Shown here: in pieces, positions 1 to 7,819 of the stretch
How positions within the stretch are numbered: position 1 is the stretch's first letter
Layout of the letters: each line of letters opens with the position of its first letter
DNA from: a virus
IMG/VR virus record: IMGVR_UViG_3300046543_000082
Coordinates: 16,257-80,256 of that record
Reading direction: 5' to 3' (one strand)
Length of the DNA stretch: 64,000 nt
Notes under the pieces: model-generated
What the model was told of the DNA's origin: nothing
Seen by the model: the letters and a program-made list of their open reading frames with translations, nothing else
Database searches by the model: none
Translations under genes and position numbers: made by a program

Positions 1-267
1 CTTGTCCGCGATACCGTTGAGGCCGCTGAACATGTTGAGCGCACCGGTATTGCCCGGGTTGTTGCGATACATGTCCTGCCACGCGCCTTGCGTGAAGTTT
101 CCGGTCGGGCTGAACAACGCACCGCCGGAGCCGTTATTGAACAGACCGCCGATCAGCGGGTCGTAGCCGGGGACGCCCGCGGCCGCGCCCAATGCTTGAA
201 GCGGATGCCCGGCGATTTCCCCCAGACTGTCTTTCGCGAAATCGAAGACGTTACCGAATAAGGACAT
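1..267 (-). CDS. DNA ejection (internal virion) protein, N-terminal part, cut by window edge
   Basis: An open frame begins at an ATG at 267 and runs off the left edge, giving 89 residues starting MSLFGNVFDFAKDSLGEI. It is glycine-rich and of low complexity. It holds the same position relative to the S74 gene as the ejection protein at 39337-40431 in the second prophage, which also opens with a short M-x-x-FGN motif. It overlaps the end of the upstream S74 gene by 17 bp, as expected in a coupled late operon. Assignment to the group injected with the DNA is by synteny and composition only. Confidence 0.55.
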   Translation of the reverse strand, partial: MSLFGNVFDFAKDSLGEIAGHPLQALGAAAGVPGYDPLIGGLFNNGSGGALFSPTGNFTQGAWQDMYRNNPGNTGALNMFSGLNGIADK

Positions 268-1417
268 GAGCGCCTCCGATCGCGTCGTAGTTCACCTTGT
301 CGAAGCCGGTCGAATCCCGCTCGACTGCATGCGGCGCCACGCGGCGCACTTCGTCGGCCATGACGCCAAAGCGGCGCGTTTCCGGCGCATCCCACAGGTA
401 GCGATAGCGATAGACCGGCAAACCGTTGTCGAGGCTTTCGTCGGTGAGTTCGATGTCCATCTTCAGGCGTCGATCGGAATAGGCACCCATGAGGCCACCG
501 AGGGCCGCGCCCGCGCCGCTTCCATAGTTGGAACCGTTGCTGATCATGCTGCCGAGCGCAGCACCGCCCATCGCCCCGCCCATCGCGCCCGCTGCCGGGT
601 TCGTGTAGTACGGCGTCGTGGTGCTCGTGTTGCCGCCGTACTGACCTTGGATCAGGTTCGAGAAGTTATTCAGCATCTGCCACGGCGCATTGATATACGA
701 CTGGTTCAGCGCCTGCTGATTGCCGCCCGTGTTGTAGAGGTTCGTCGCGGCCGAGTTGATCGAATTGACCACGTTCGGCGCGTTCGCCGAGCCAGCAAGC
801 TGCTGCTGAGACGCCGTGTTGTAGTTGTTCGAAAGCCCCTGCGCGCCTTGCAGCATGTTGCCCATGTTCGTCTGGTACATGCTGTTCGCGAGCGTCGCAT
901 CGGTGTTGCCGAGCTGCGTCGCGAGGTTCTGCTGGTTCTGGCTGACCGCGTTCTGATTGGCGCCCGAGCCGTACCGACCTGAAGCTTCCATTGCGCTCGT
1001 CGTCTGCGGTGCCGTCGCGGTCTGATAGGCGCGCGTGATCGAGTCGTTCGCGGCGTCCATCGCACCCGTCTGGTACGGGTTGTTCATCATCGAACCGTTG
1101 GCGAAATTCGAGAACGACGAATTGCCGGGGTTCGAGTTCAGGTAATTGCCGTTCAGCAGGTTCTGCGTATAGCTGCCGGCCGAATTGTTGACGTTCGGCG
1201 CGAATCCGAACTGTGTCCCGTTCGCGATGTTCTGCGTATCCTGCATCGACTGCTGCTGCATCGGCGTGAAGCCTGCAACGGAAGATGACGGGTTGCCTTG
1301 GAAGCCGGCGTACGTATTGTTCGCGTTGTTGAAAACGCTGCTCAGATACGACTGCTGCCCGGTCCAGGGAGTCGATACCGAATTGCTTGTGGTGCTGCCG
1401 CTGCCACCGGAACTCAT
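251..1417 (-). CDS. Virion protein with C-terminal S74 intramolecular chaperone
   Basis: A 388-residue protein. The body is Asn/Gln/Ser/Gly-rich and of low complexity. The last ~75 residues form an intramolecular chaperone of the endosialidase (peptidase S74) family: it opens with SDRRLKMDI, where the Ser-Asp is the expected autocleavage point, and continues through YRYRYLWD, GVMADEVRRVAPHAV and FDKVNYD. In this family the chaperone drives trimer folding and then cuts itself off. The gene lies between the GNAT-like gene (ATGA overlap at 1414-1417) and the ejection gene. The equivalent at 40432-42162 is longer because of a heptapeptide repeat. Confidence 0.8.
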   Translation of the reverse strand: MSSGGSGSTTSNSVSTPWTGQQSYLSSVFNNANNTYAGFQGNPSSSVAGFTPMQQQSMQDTQNIANGTQFGFAPNVNNSAGSYTQNLLNGNYLNSNPGNSSFSNFANGSMMNNPYQTGAMDAANDSITRAYQTATAPQTTSAMEASGRYGSGANQNAVSQNQQNLATQLGNTDATLANSMYQTNMGNMLQGAQGLSNNYNTASQQQLAGSANAPNVVNSINSAATNLYNTGGNQQALNQSYINAPWQMLNNFSNLIQGQYGGNTSTTTPYYTNPAAGAMGGAMGGAALGSMISNGSNYGSGAGAALGGLMGAYSDRRLKMDIELTDESLDNGLPVYRYRYLWDAPETRRFGVMADEVRRVAPHAVERDSTGFDKVNYDAIGGAHVLIR

Positions 1418-1818
1418 AATGCTTTCTCCAGATAGAGATGTGTCGTTTCAAATCCCCGGCCGCGCATCCGGCGCGACCATCCGGGACGTGCACAAAGCTC
1501 CATCGCGTGACATCCGTTCGCCTTGGCCCAGCGCTCGATCGTTTCCATCGCCTGTTCCTGCCACTCGGCGGCATTCGTGCCGGTGACGATGCGGATCGTG
1601 CAGACGCGCTGCTTCGGGTAGTTCGCGAGACGGGTGATTCCGATAGCGAATGCCGTCGGCGTCTTCCAAATCCACAACTGGTCTTCACCCGTCAAAAGAC
1701 CAGCCTTGATATCGTTGGCGTCGTACTTGCCGCGATTTCTCTTGCACGCCGCTTCAATCCACGGGCGCACCTCTCCCCACACCGCTTCGATTTCGGCGGG
1801 TTGAATTCCAAAGAGCAT
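1414..1818 (-). CDS. GNAT-like phage protein in tail/ejection region
   Basis: A 134-residue protein that looks like a small GNAT fold: a central strand pattern FAIGITRL...VCTIRIVTG, then a helix ending ERWAKANGC, and a C-terminal PGWSRRMRGRGFETTHLYLEKAL resembling the last strands of phage GNAT-like proteins. No clear acetyl-CoA loop (Q/R-x-x-G-x-G/A) is visible, so catalysis is doubtful. The second prophage has a GNAT gene in exactly this place (42137-42583), between tail hub and S74 gene. The substrate is unknown. Confidence 0.55.
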   Translation of the reverse strand: MLFGIQPAEIEAVWGEVRPWIEAACKRNRGKYDANDIKAGLLTGEDQLWIWKTPTAFAIGITRLANYPKQRVCTIRIVTGTNAAEWQEQAMETIERWAKANGCHAMELCARPGWSRRMRGRGFETTHLYLEKAL

Positions 1819-1821
1819 TGG

Positions 1822-2148
1822 TTAGCCGATCAGGAGAACGTTGAAGGTGCGGTCGACGCTCGCAGTACTGGCGTGCGTAAGCGTCGCGTCGCCGTTGGCT
1901 TGCGAGGAGACGTAGAGGCTGCCGAGAGCCGCCGCCGCGTCTGCCGTCAGCGGCTGGAATCCGAAATACGTATTGGCGCCGATGCGCTTGTCGGTGACGG
2001 TCGTCGTGGTCGAGCTCGCCGTGAGCGTCATCTGAAGGACCGCGTTCAGCTTGCCGGTCAGTTGCTGGTTGACCGCCTGCGCGATCTGCCGGCGATGCTC
2101 TTTCTCATCGGGCATCATCACCGGCACGGCCGGATAACCCTTGTTCAT
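1822..2148 (-). CDS. Small tail protein of unknown function
   Basis: 108 residues with a charged helical start (MPDEKEHRRQIAQAVNQQL) and then a Ser/Thr-rich beta-type region ending FNVLLIG. Its start overlaps the end of the tail hub gene (ATGA at 2145-2148). It has no evident counterpart between hub and GNAT genes in the second prophage. The place in the operon suggests a tail or fibre-attachment role, which is inference. Confidence 0.55.
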   Translation of the reverse strand: MNKGYPAVPVMMPDEKEHRRQIAQAVNQQLTGKLNAVLQMTLTASSTTTTVTDKRIGANTYFGFQPLTADAAAALGSLYVSSQANGDATLTHASTASVDRTFNVLLIG

Positions 2149-3659
2149 CGCGACCCCGAGACATGAACCGCGTTGTCAGGGATCTCGACGCCCTGAAGGT
2201 GCGAGAAGTTGCCGCTCGTCTGGATGCGCGCGCGCAGGTAGCGCCCGTCAGCACGCACCGGACACTCGCCGTTGTCGTTCAGCGAACTCGCCGTGGTGAA
2301 TGCCGGCGCATCGACAAGCCGATTGCGCACGCCGATCTGCACCGAAGGCGCCGCGCCGTCGATCATCGGCCGCGTGGTGCTCAGAAACGCCCGTTTTCCC
2401 GTGCTGCCGAATGGCTCAATCTCCACCGTGTCCGCCGTGGCGGGCGCCGGCGAGCCGGTGAAATAGGCCAGTTTGTGATCTGGCGTGAACGCGCCCATCA
2501 GGACTTGGCCGCCCGTCCACACTCGCGAATCGAGCGAGAACGGCAGCGAATCGAGCGTGTAGCCGGTGCTGTCCAGCGAGTCGAGCGAGTAGCCTTGCGT
2601 GATCGCGCGGAAGATGTATTCGGCGTTGACATCGGCCGAACCCCACTTATTCAGCGCCCAGTTGTAGACGAGGATCGAATCGGGAATCCCGCCAGGCGCC
2701 GATGTCGACGGATACAGCCACATCACCAGTCGGTTGATCGGATCGACCGCACCAATCACGTTCTGCAGATAGGCCGTGTTCACCGTGTTCCAGAACGTCT
2801 TGTCGACGCGATCTACACCGATCGGCATCGAGGTCGAGCCATCGAACGCATAGAACCCGTCTTCACCGAGGTAATAGACCAGCGCGCCCAATTGCGTGAT
2901 GCTCTTGGGTGCGGGCGTGCCGCGCGCGCCTTCAGCCGGGTAGAAGCCGAAGATCGTCGGCGAACCCTGAAACACCACCCGGAAGATGCCGCGCTCGAAG
3001 AAGATCGCGCCGTCAGACGTGCCGAGGTTGCCGACGCCACCCATGATCCAGCCCTGATCGCCGGGGATGATCTGAGAACCCGCGAGCAGTTGCGCCTCGG
3101 TCGTGCTGCCGGCCGTCGGCCAATTGGTCGGATCGTCGAGAGCACACCACTGCACGCGCTGCGGCTGCTGTCCGTTCGTGCCATCGAACGTATTGCCGAC
3201 CATCACGAAATCCTTGATGGTCCAGATGTAGCGCGCCTGCGGTGCCGCCGCGGCGAGATCGGCAAACGCGGTGCTCGAATTGAGAACGAACGATTGCAGG
3301 TTCTGCCCCTGCGCGGCCGCGATGACGCGCTGCCCGTATTGCGTGAAGTTCCAGCGCTCGCCGGCCGGGACCGTGTAGCCGCCGCCCTTGCTGACGTTCG
3401 TGAAGGTCGTATTGCCCGGGATCAGTTCGTACAGCTTCGCCGCGTCACCCGCAAACGTGTAGTTGTCGCCGCCCGAGTCGATCGCAACCGTGGCGCCAAG
3501 GCACTGCGTGTCGAGTCCGTTGCCGCTGAACTTCGACAGCGTGCCGACCGGTCCCCACGATTCTTTCGTCTTCGGGAACAGGTTGACGAGGTTCGCGGAG
3601 GCGCCCTGCTGATTGTTGACCGGAAGGTCCGGCGCGAAATCGGCAATCGACAGGATCAT
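2145..3659 (-). CDS. Tail hub / packaged-DNA stabilisation protein (P22 gp10-like)
   Basis: A 504-residue beta-rich protein. Its start, MILSIADFAPDLPVNNQQGA followed by NLVNLFPKTKESWGPVG, is typical of podovirus tail nozzle/hub proteins that open with the phrase 'NL.P....G.....L'. It contains many 'ILVYNWALNKWG'-like beta-propeller strands. It sits right after the adaptor gene (overlap at 3656-3659), the order adaptor-hub seen in P22-like phages. The counterpart at 42580-44160 shares architecture (VNLPAPIGGWNARDSLAQM start, similar propeller strands) but little close identity. Confidence 0.7.
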   Translation of the reverse strand: MILSIADFAPDLPVNNQQGASANLVNLFPKTKESWGPVGTLSKFSGNGLDTQCLGATVAIDSGGDNYTFAGDAAKLYELIPGNTTFTNVSKGGGYTVPAGERWNFTQYGQRVIAAAQGQNLQSFVLNSSTAFADLAAAAPQARYIWTIKDFVMVGNTFDGTNGQQPQRVQWCALDDPTNWPTAGSTTEAQLLAGSQIIPGDQGWIMGGVGNLGTSDGAIFFERGIFRVVFQGSPTIFGFYPAEGARGTPAPKSITQLGALVYYLGEDGFYAFDGSTSMPIGVDRVDKTFWNTVNTAYLQNVIGAVDPINRLVMWLYPSTSAPGGIPDSILVYNWALNKWGSADVNAEYIFRAITQGYSLDSLDSTGYTLDSLPFSLDSRVWTGGQVLMGAFTPDHKLAYFTGSPAPATADTVEIEPFGSTGKRAFLSTTRPMIDGAAPSVQIGVRNRLVDAPAFTTASSLNDNGECPVRADGRYLRARIQTSGNFSHLQGVEIPDNAVHVSGSR

Positions 3660-4339
3660 GCCGCCACCATCGCCAGCGACGAGCCGGATAGTTCTTCGGC
3701 CTTGTCGCCAAGGATGAAGCTATTCAACTGCATCTGGTAGACGCCATCCCACATCGACAGCGATTCCTGGTCCTTGTTGAACCGGGATGCCGCGCGCGCA
3801 CACGCCGCGAGCAGGATGGTCGGGATGATATTGGTCATCCACGTGGTCGTGTTCGATGCCGTCAACTGGCTCGACTTCTGCCAGTACGTGCCCGAGAGCG
3901 AATAGTTCGCATCCGGGTACGGGCCGAACACGAACGTCTGCCCGAGGCGCGCGTAATACTGAGGCACGCCCGATGCGGTCTGATCGGGATACTGCGTGTA
4001 GATGAATTCTGGCGTGACGCGCTGCAATTCGAACGTTTGGCCATTCGACGAGATCAGCAGAATCTTGATGCCGAGGTAGCCAGTCGGCAGTGCCGCCGAC
4101 CCGCCGTTGATCGTCTCGCTGATCGCCGCTTCGAATGCTTGAACGCCCTTGCCCTGATTGTTCGTGAAGATGTCGCGATAGATGTCCGCTTCCGCGATCT
4201 GGATAAAATAGTCGATCCAGTTGCCGAGATCGGAGCGCGCGAACCAGTCTTGAATGGCCTGCTTCAGCGAGAAGTAGTCGTACACGCCCGCGACGCCGGC
4301 CGGGGTGCCCGAGCCTACCGGTTGGATGAAGATCGTCAT
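3656..4339 (-). CDS. Head-tail adaptor protein (P22 gp4 / SU10 adaptor type)
   Basis: 227 residues, taking the ATG at 4339. An earlier in-frame start exists but would run back through the fibre gene. Features are LKQAIQDWFAR...WIDYFIQIAEADIYRD near residues 25-55, then FELQRVTPEFIY and a C-terminal helix VYQMQLNSFILGDKAEELSG. This matches podovirus adaptor proteins that bind beneath the portal. The order fibre - adaptor - hub is consistent, and the 306-residue counterpart at 44157-45077 has the same place. Family naming is from pattern recognition. Confidence 0.65.
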   Translation of the reverse strand: MTIFIQPVGSGTPAGVAGVYDYFSLKQAIQDWFARSDLGNWIDYFIQIAEADIYRDIFTNNQGKGVQAFEAAISETINGGSAALPTGYLGIKILLISSNGQTFELQRVTPEFIYTQYPDQTASGVPQYYARLGQTFVFGPYPDANYSLSGTYWQKSSQLTASNTTTWMTNIIPTILLAACARAASRFNKDQESLSMWDGVYQMQLNSFILGDKAEELSGSSLAMVAA

Positions 4340-4347
4340 GGATGCCC

Positions 4348-6105
4348 CTATCGGATGCGGCGCGCGCGGATGAAACCGTTGATGGTCTGTGTGCTGCCAC
4401 CGAAGCCCGAATTGGCGACGCAATAGACGTTGGAGGCTGTTGAGAGCAGCACGCGCGTGACTGGTGATGCGAGGGTTGGGCCGACACCTGCTGGCGTCGT
4501 CGGGTTGCTGATGACATACGCGCCCAATGCGCCCTGAGTCGCCGATGTCGTGCTGACGCCGAGCGCCGCGCTCGTAACGGTCGTGCCGCCAGCAGGGACG
4601 AATGAAGCGACACACCCCACATCCCAATCGCCCGCGCTTAACGACGTGATGCTCGTCGCGTTCATCGGCGTGGCGGTCGTCATGCTCGTGCCGCTCGTCG
4701 AGTTGGTGATGTACTCACCGACCGATCCCGCGTTCGCGTTGTTGTTGGTCGTGGTGCCAACGATGCCGTTAGTCTGAGACGGCGTGAGCGCACCCGTCAC
4801 CAGCAAGGCGCCGCCGATCGACGCGCTATTCGTGACGCCGAGGCCCGTACCGGCCGCCGTGATCGAAACCGGGACGGATGCCCCTATCCCGGTCGACTTG
4901 ACCGTAAAGGCAGTCGTGCTGTTCTGGACGAACTGCCATCCGTTCGTCGCGTTGTCAACGATCTCGTCGTTGCCGGGGTTCAGCGTGTTCGGGAACGTGC
5001 CGCTATTCGTGGCGTTGCCGTAGATGCCGACCCCCACCGGCAGAGCGATTCCGATGCCGCCGCCCGTCATGCCGCCAAGGTCAAGACCGATCGTCGCCGG
5101 ACCTTTTCCCGAGAAGAATGCGTCGACCTGCTTCGAGCCGAGCGATTGAACCCGCTGCCCGATCCACGTCTCACCGAGCGCGGCCGTGTTGACGGTGCGA
5201 TCGAGGTTATAGACGCCACCGATACAGGCCGAATCGAACCCGCCATCCACGCAGTCAAAGTCGCCGTTCGGCTCCATGAAGACGTGAGCCGCGCCGGCGG
5301 TGATCTGCCCGGAGATGATGTTCGCTGAGGGAGAAGCGAGGAAGTTGGTCGCGCCCGCCTGCGTCCCGCTCAGGAAGATGTTGCCGACCCATCCCGAAAA
5401 GTCACCTTGCCCCGCTTGCGTGCCGTAGAAGTAGTTCCCGCCCGCCATCGTGCGGCATTGCACGGAACCATTCAGTGAGCACTCGTAGCCGCTCGAATTG
5501 AACAGATACTCGGCCATGATCGCCGTTTCGGGGATCTCTGATTCACCGCTGACCGGTTGCCCGAGCGTCGTCGACCCGGTGATGTAGTGCGCCGCGGCGA
5601 ACGGCACATGCGACAGGTTGCCGTCGAATGCCGAGAGGATCGAATTCCAGTTCCCTTGCGTCGGCGTGCTCGAAACGACGTCGTGAATCGGCGCCGAGAG
5701 ATGGGCATCGGCCGACTTGACCTGGCCCGGGCCGCGCAGTGGCCCTGTGACGGCCGCGTTGGTCGCGAGCGTCGTCAGACAGGGATTGCCCGTGTACGGC
5801 AGGTAGCCCGGTCCGCCAAGCCCTTCGAGCGCCGTGATCGCGCTCGTGTCGTTCGTCGAGCCATTGCACGCCGCGCCCTGACTCTGCGGCGTTGGCTGGA
5901 ACGACTGCCACTTCGACAGGGAAATGGCTGTGGTGCCGCCGGTCGCCGTGACAGTGCCAGCGCCAAGACTCGCCGCGCCCGTGCCGCCGCTACCAGAAGG
6001 CAGCGGAGTATCGAGCGTGATCGCGTGGAATCGGGGCGACGGATAGGTTTGGGCGAGCGCCAGCAGCGGCACGAAGAGCGCCGCGATCAGGATTTTTTTT
6101 ATCAT
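4348..6105 (-). CDS. Tail fibre/appendage protein with signal-peptide-like N-terminus
   Basis: 585 residues. The N-terminus MIKKILIAALFVPLLALA-QT looks like a Sec signal peptide with a cleavage-type ALA-Q junction. It is followed by SPRFHAITLDTPLPSGSGGTGA, the linker common in phage fibre repeats. The rest is Gly/Thr/Ser-rich beta structure; near residue 195 is a CSLNGSVQC loop with two cysteines. No chaperone domain is visible. It lies between two small tail genes and the adaptor. A secretion signal on a virion protein is unusual: it may be a true signal or a hydrophobic assembly helix. Confidence 0.6.
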   Translation of the reverse strand: MIKKILIAALFVPLLALAQTYPSPRFHAITLDTPLPSGSGGTGAASLGAGTVTATGGTTAISLSKWQSFQPTPQSQGAACNGSTNDTSAITALEGLGGPGYLPYTGNPCLTTLATNAAVTGPLRGPGQVKSADAHLSAPIHDVVSSTPTQGNWNSILSAFDGNLSHVPFAAAHYITGSTTLGQPVSGESEIPETAIMAEYLFNSSGYECSLNGSVQCRTMAGGNYFYGTQAGQGDFSGWVGNIFLSGTQAGATNFLASPSANIISGQITAGAAHVFMEPNGDFDCVDGGFDSACIGGVYNLDRTVNTAALGETWIGQRVQSLGSKQVDAFFSGKGPATIGLDLGGMTGGGIGIALPVGVGIYGNATNSGTFPNTLNPGNDEIVDNATNGWQFVQNSTTAFTVKSTGIGASVPVSITAAGTGLGVTNSASIGGALLVTGALTPSQTNGIVGTTTNNNANAGSVGEYITNSTSGTSMTTATPMNATSITSLSAGDWDVGCVASFVPAGGTTVTSAALGVSTTSATQGALGAYVISNPTTPAGVGPTLASPVTRVLLSTASNVYCVANSGFGGSTQTINGFIRARRIR

Positions 6106-6107
6106 GG

Positions 6108-6446
6108 TCAGGTAATCGAGACGACGCCGCCGTTGTCCCAGATGACACCGGTCGACGCTGGCAAAGAAGTCGCAAGCGCCGTCAGGTCCGTCAACAGCAC
6201 GTCGTTTAGCGTGGTCGTCTGGATGTTCAAGCCCGAGATGACGAGCTGGTAGTGACCATTGGCCGCGTAGAAGGAGAACGCGCCATTGACGTCGGTCGTG
6301 ACCGGATTCGGCGCGGCAGTGATCCCGTTGTCGGAGAAGATCGACGCGGGCGTGCCGCCTGGGAAGTTGTTGACCTGCACCAGCGCGCCAAGCACCGGCA
6401 GCCCGTTTGACCCCGCGATCGCGTTGACGTAGCGCTGCATGATCAA
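6108..6446 (-). CDS. Fibre-associated carboxypeptidase-regulatory-like domain protein
   Basis: 112 residues (110 if the second ATG at 6440 is used). The segment LPVLGALVQVNNFPGG...SDNGITAAPNPVTTDVNGAFSFYAANGHYQLVIS follows the plan of a small beta-sandwich repeat found at the start of phage fibre proteins. The final DNGGVVSIT is also fibre-like. It overlaps the preceding gene by 4 bp and precedes the fibre gene by 2 bp, so it is probably a fibre anchor or cap. Function is inferred. Confidence 0.55.
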   Translation of the reverse strand: MIMQRYVNAIAGSNGLPVLGALVQVNNFPGGTPASIFSDNGITAAPNPVTTDVNGAFSFYAANGHYQLVISGLNIQTTTLNDVLLTDLTALATSLPASTGVIWDNGGVVSIT

Positions 6447-6748
6447 ATCTGCCCGTCGTAGGTGCGGAACGCGGCGTATTCCGGGCGCTTCAGGATCTCA
6501 AGGATTTGCTTCGCATCCTCGGGATTGAAGAAGTCGAGGCCGGTCTGCTGCCCGATCTGCATCAGGACGACCGTCGGGACGCGCATGACGTGGTGCATGT
6601 CGCCCTTGCGCGCGAGCCGCGACGACATGGCGCGCTGCTCGTGATTGACCTTCAGAACCGCCTCGATGTCCTGCTCATACGAGACGATCATCTTTCCTTC
6701 TTCTTCGTGATACGCCGTGCGCATCCCGTCGGGGCTGTTCGTGCTCAT
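6443..6748 (-). CDS. Conserved phage structural-region protein, unknown
   Basis: 101 residues from the ATG at 6748, directly overlapping the stop of the upstream gene. Mostly helical: EEEGKMIVSYEQDIEAVLKVNHEQR, then HHVMRVPTVVLMQIGQQTGLDFFNPEDAKQILEILKRPEYAAFRT. It is of the size and position of a head-completion or tail-connection gene. No catalytic motif seen. Confidence 0.6.
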   Translation of the reverse strand: MSTNSPDGMRTAYHEEEGKMIVSYEQDIEAVLKVNHEQRAMSSRLARKGDMHHVMRVPTVVLMQIGQQTGLDFFNPEDAKQILEILKRPEYAAFRTYDGQI

Positions 6749-7050
6749 CAGTGCGTCATGGGAATGAGGTTGAGCGTGCCAGTCGACGACTGGTCCTGAA
6801 TCGCCGCGATCTTTTCGCCCGGCGAGATCCGAATCAGAAACGGTGGATCGCTCGCCTTCACGAGCATGTCTGTACCCACGGCAACCGGAGCGGTCCCTAC
6901 TGCGACATGGCAATTGCCGCCGATGGCAGACACGAGAACCGCCTGAACGGTCGAATCAAACGTCGTTGACGCGACCGACGCAGAGCCAATCGTGAGGTTC
7001 TGACCCGTGCCGGATACTGGCCGCCACGGTGAAATTGGTGCCCATGTCAT
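6748..7050 (-). CDS. Small beta-rich head decoration-type protein
   Basis: 100 residues: a run of short strands (NLTIGSASVASTTF, AVLVSAIGGNCHVAVGT, DPPFLIRISPGEKIAAIQD). This is the pattern of the small single-domain proteins encoded beside phage coat genes. The 89-residue gene at 53437-53706 in the second prophage has the same style (VAVYDSN..., HYIVVGGTISATA). It follows the terminator at 7071-7090. Decoration or head-completion role is inference. Confidence 0.5.
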   Translation of the reverse strand: MTWAPISPWRPVSGTGQNLTIGSASVASTTFDSTVQAVLVSAIGGNCHVAVGTAPVAVGTDMLVKASDPPFLIRISPGEKIAAIQDQSSTGTLNLIPMTH

Positions 7051-7070
7051 TTCGTGACCTCAAATAAAAA

Positions 7071-7090
7071 GGGCGCCCCGAAGGACGCCC
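7071..7090 (-). terminator. Rho-independent terminator after head-fibre gene
   Basis: On the minus strand a stem GGGCGTCC / GGGCGCCC with a TTCG loop is followed at once by TTTTTATTT. It lies in the 61-bp gap after the 781-residue head-fibre gene and would reduce transcription into the tail genes. Confidence 0.75.
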
Positions 7091-7111
7091 GAATCGCTGC
7101 TGGATGGTTGC

Positions 7112-7819
7112 TTAGCTGAACGTGCCGACGGCGACGTTCTGCAGGGTGATAGCCGACGCGCTGGTGACAGTCACTACGAACTCGCGCCATGTTGCCGTCG
7201 CGATAGTCATCGTGCCGGTGAGCGTCCAACCGGTCGCCGTCGTCACCGTGATCGTCTGCCCCGTGTTCGTGTTCGTGATGCGCAGACGATAGGTGGTGCC
7301 AACCGCAGGACCATAGAGCGACTGCAACAGATTGGCAGCCGTCGGCAGGTTTGCGGTGATCGCGCCACCCTGCGCGCCGGTGATCGCCAGATCAACCGAG
7401 GCTTCGCCGCCCGAAATCTGTGCGGCGTTGAGGTTTAGTGTCGCCGCGCTGGCAACGGTGTTGAACGCTGCGGTCTGCGGAGCATCCAGCAGACACGTCC
7501 ACGAACCCGGATTCGCCTCGATGAAGGTTGCCGACGAGTTCGGCGGCATGGCGACGCCCGTCGCGCCCGCAATGCCATTGATCGTGTCGGCCGTGCCGGA
7601 CGAAACGTTGTAGCTGTAGACCTGAACCGGATTGGCCGTGTTGTTGATCAGGAACACCTTGTCGGTGCCCGAGCCGATCTGCGGCAGTGCTACGCCGTCG
7701 CCGAAGTTGGTGCCCGCCGTAGCGGCCGTGGAAGTGTTGACGGTCGTTACGTCCGCCGTGATCTGCGTTGCACCCGCTTGCGTGCGCGTGGTGCCCGCCG
7801 TAATTACGCTGCCTGCCAT
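7112..7819 (-). CDS. Possible nested decoration protein from internal start
   Basis: In the reading frame of the 781-residue gene, Met547 (ATG at 7819) is preceded by AAAGGAG with a 5-nt spacer, a near-ideal ribosome site. Initiation there would make a separate 235-residue protein starting MAGSVITAGTTRTQAG. Its first ~120 residues align by eye with the free-standing 127-residue protein at 55474-55857 (shared GTT-start, G-V-x-LP, VN/INNTANPVxVY pattern). The long gene therefore looks like an in-frame fusion of a head fibre and a decoration gene that kept its own start. Confidence 0.4.
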   Translation of the reverse strand: MAGSVITAGTTRTQAGATQITADVTTVNTSTAATAGTNFGDGVALPQIGSGTDKVFLINNTANPVQVYSYNVSSGTADTINGIAGATGVAMPPNSSATFIEANPGSWTCLLDAPQTAAFNTVASAATLNLNAAQISGGEASVDLAITGAQGGAITANLPTAANLLQSLYGPAVGTTYRLRITNTNTGQTITVTTATGWTLTGTMTIATATWREFVVTVTSASAITLQNVAVGTFS

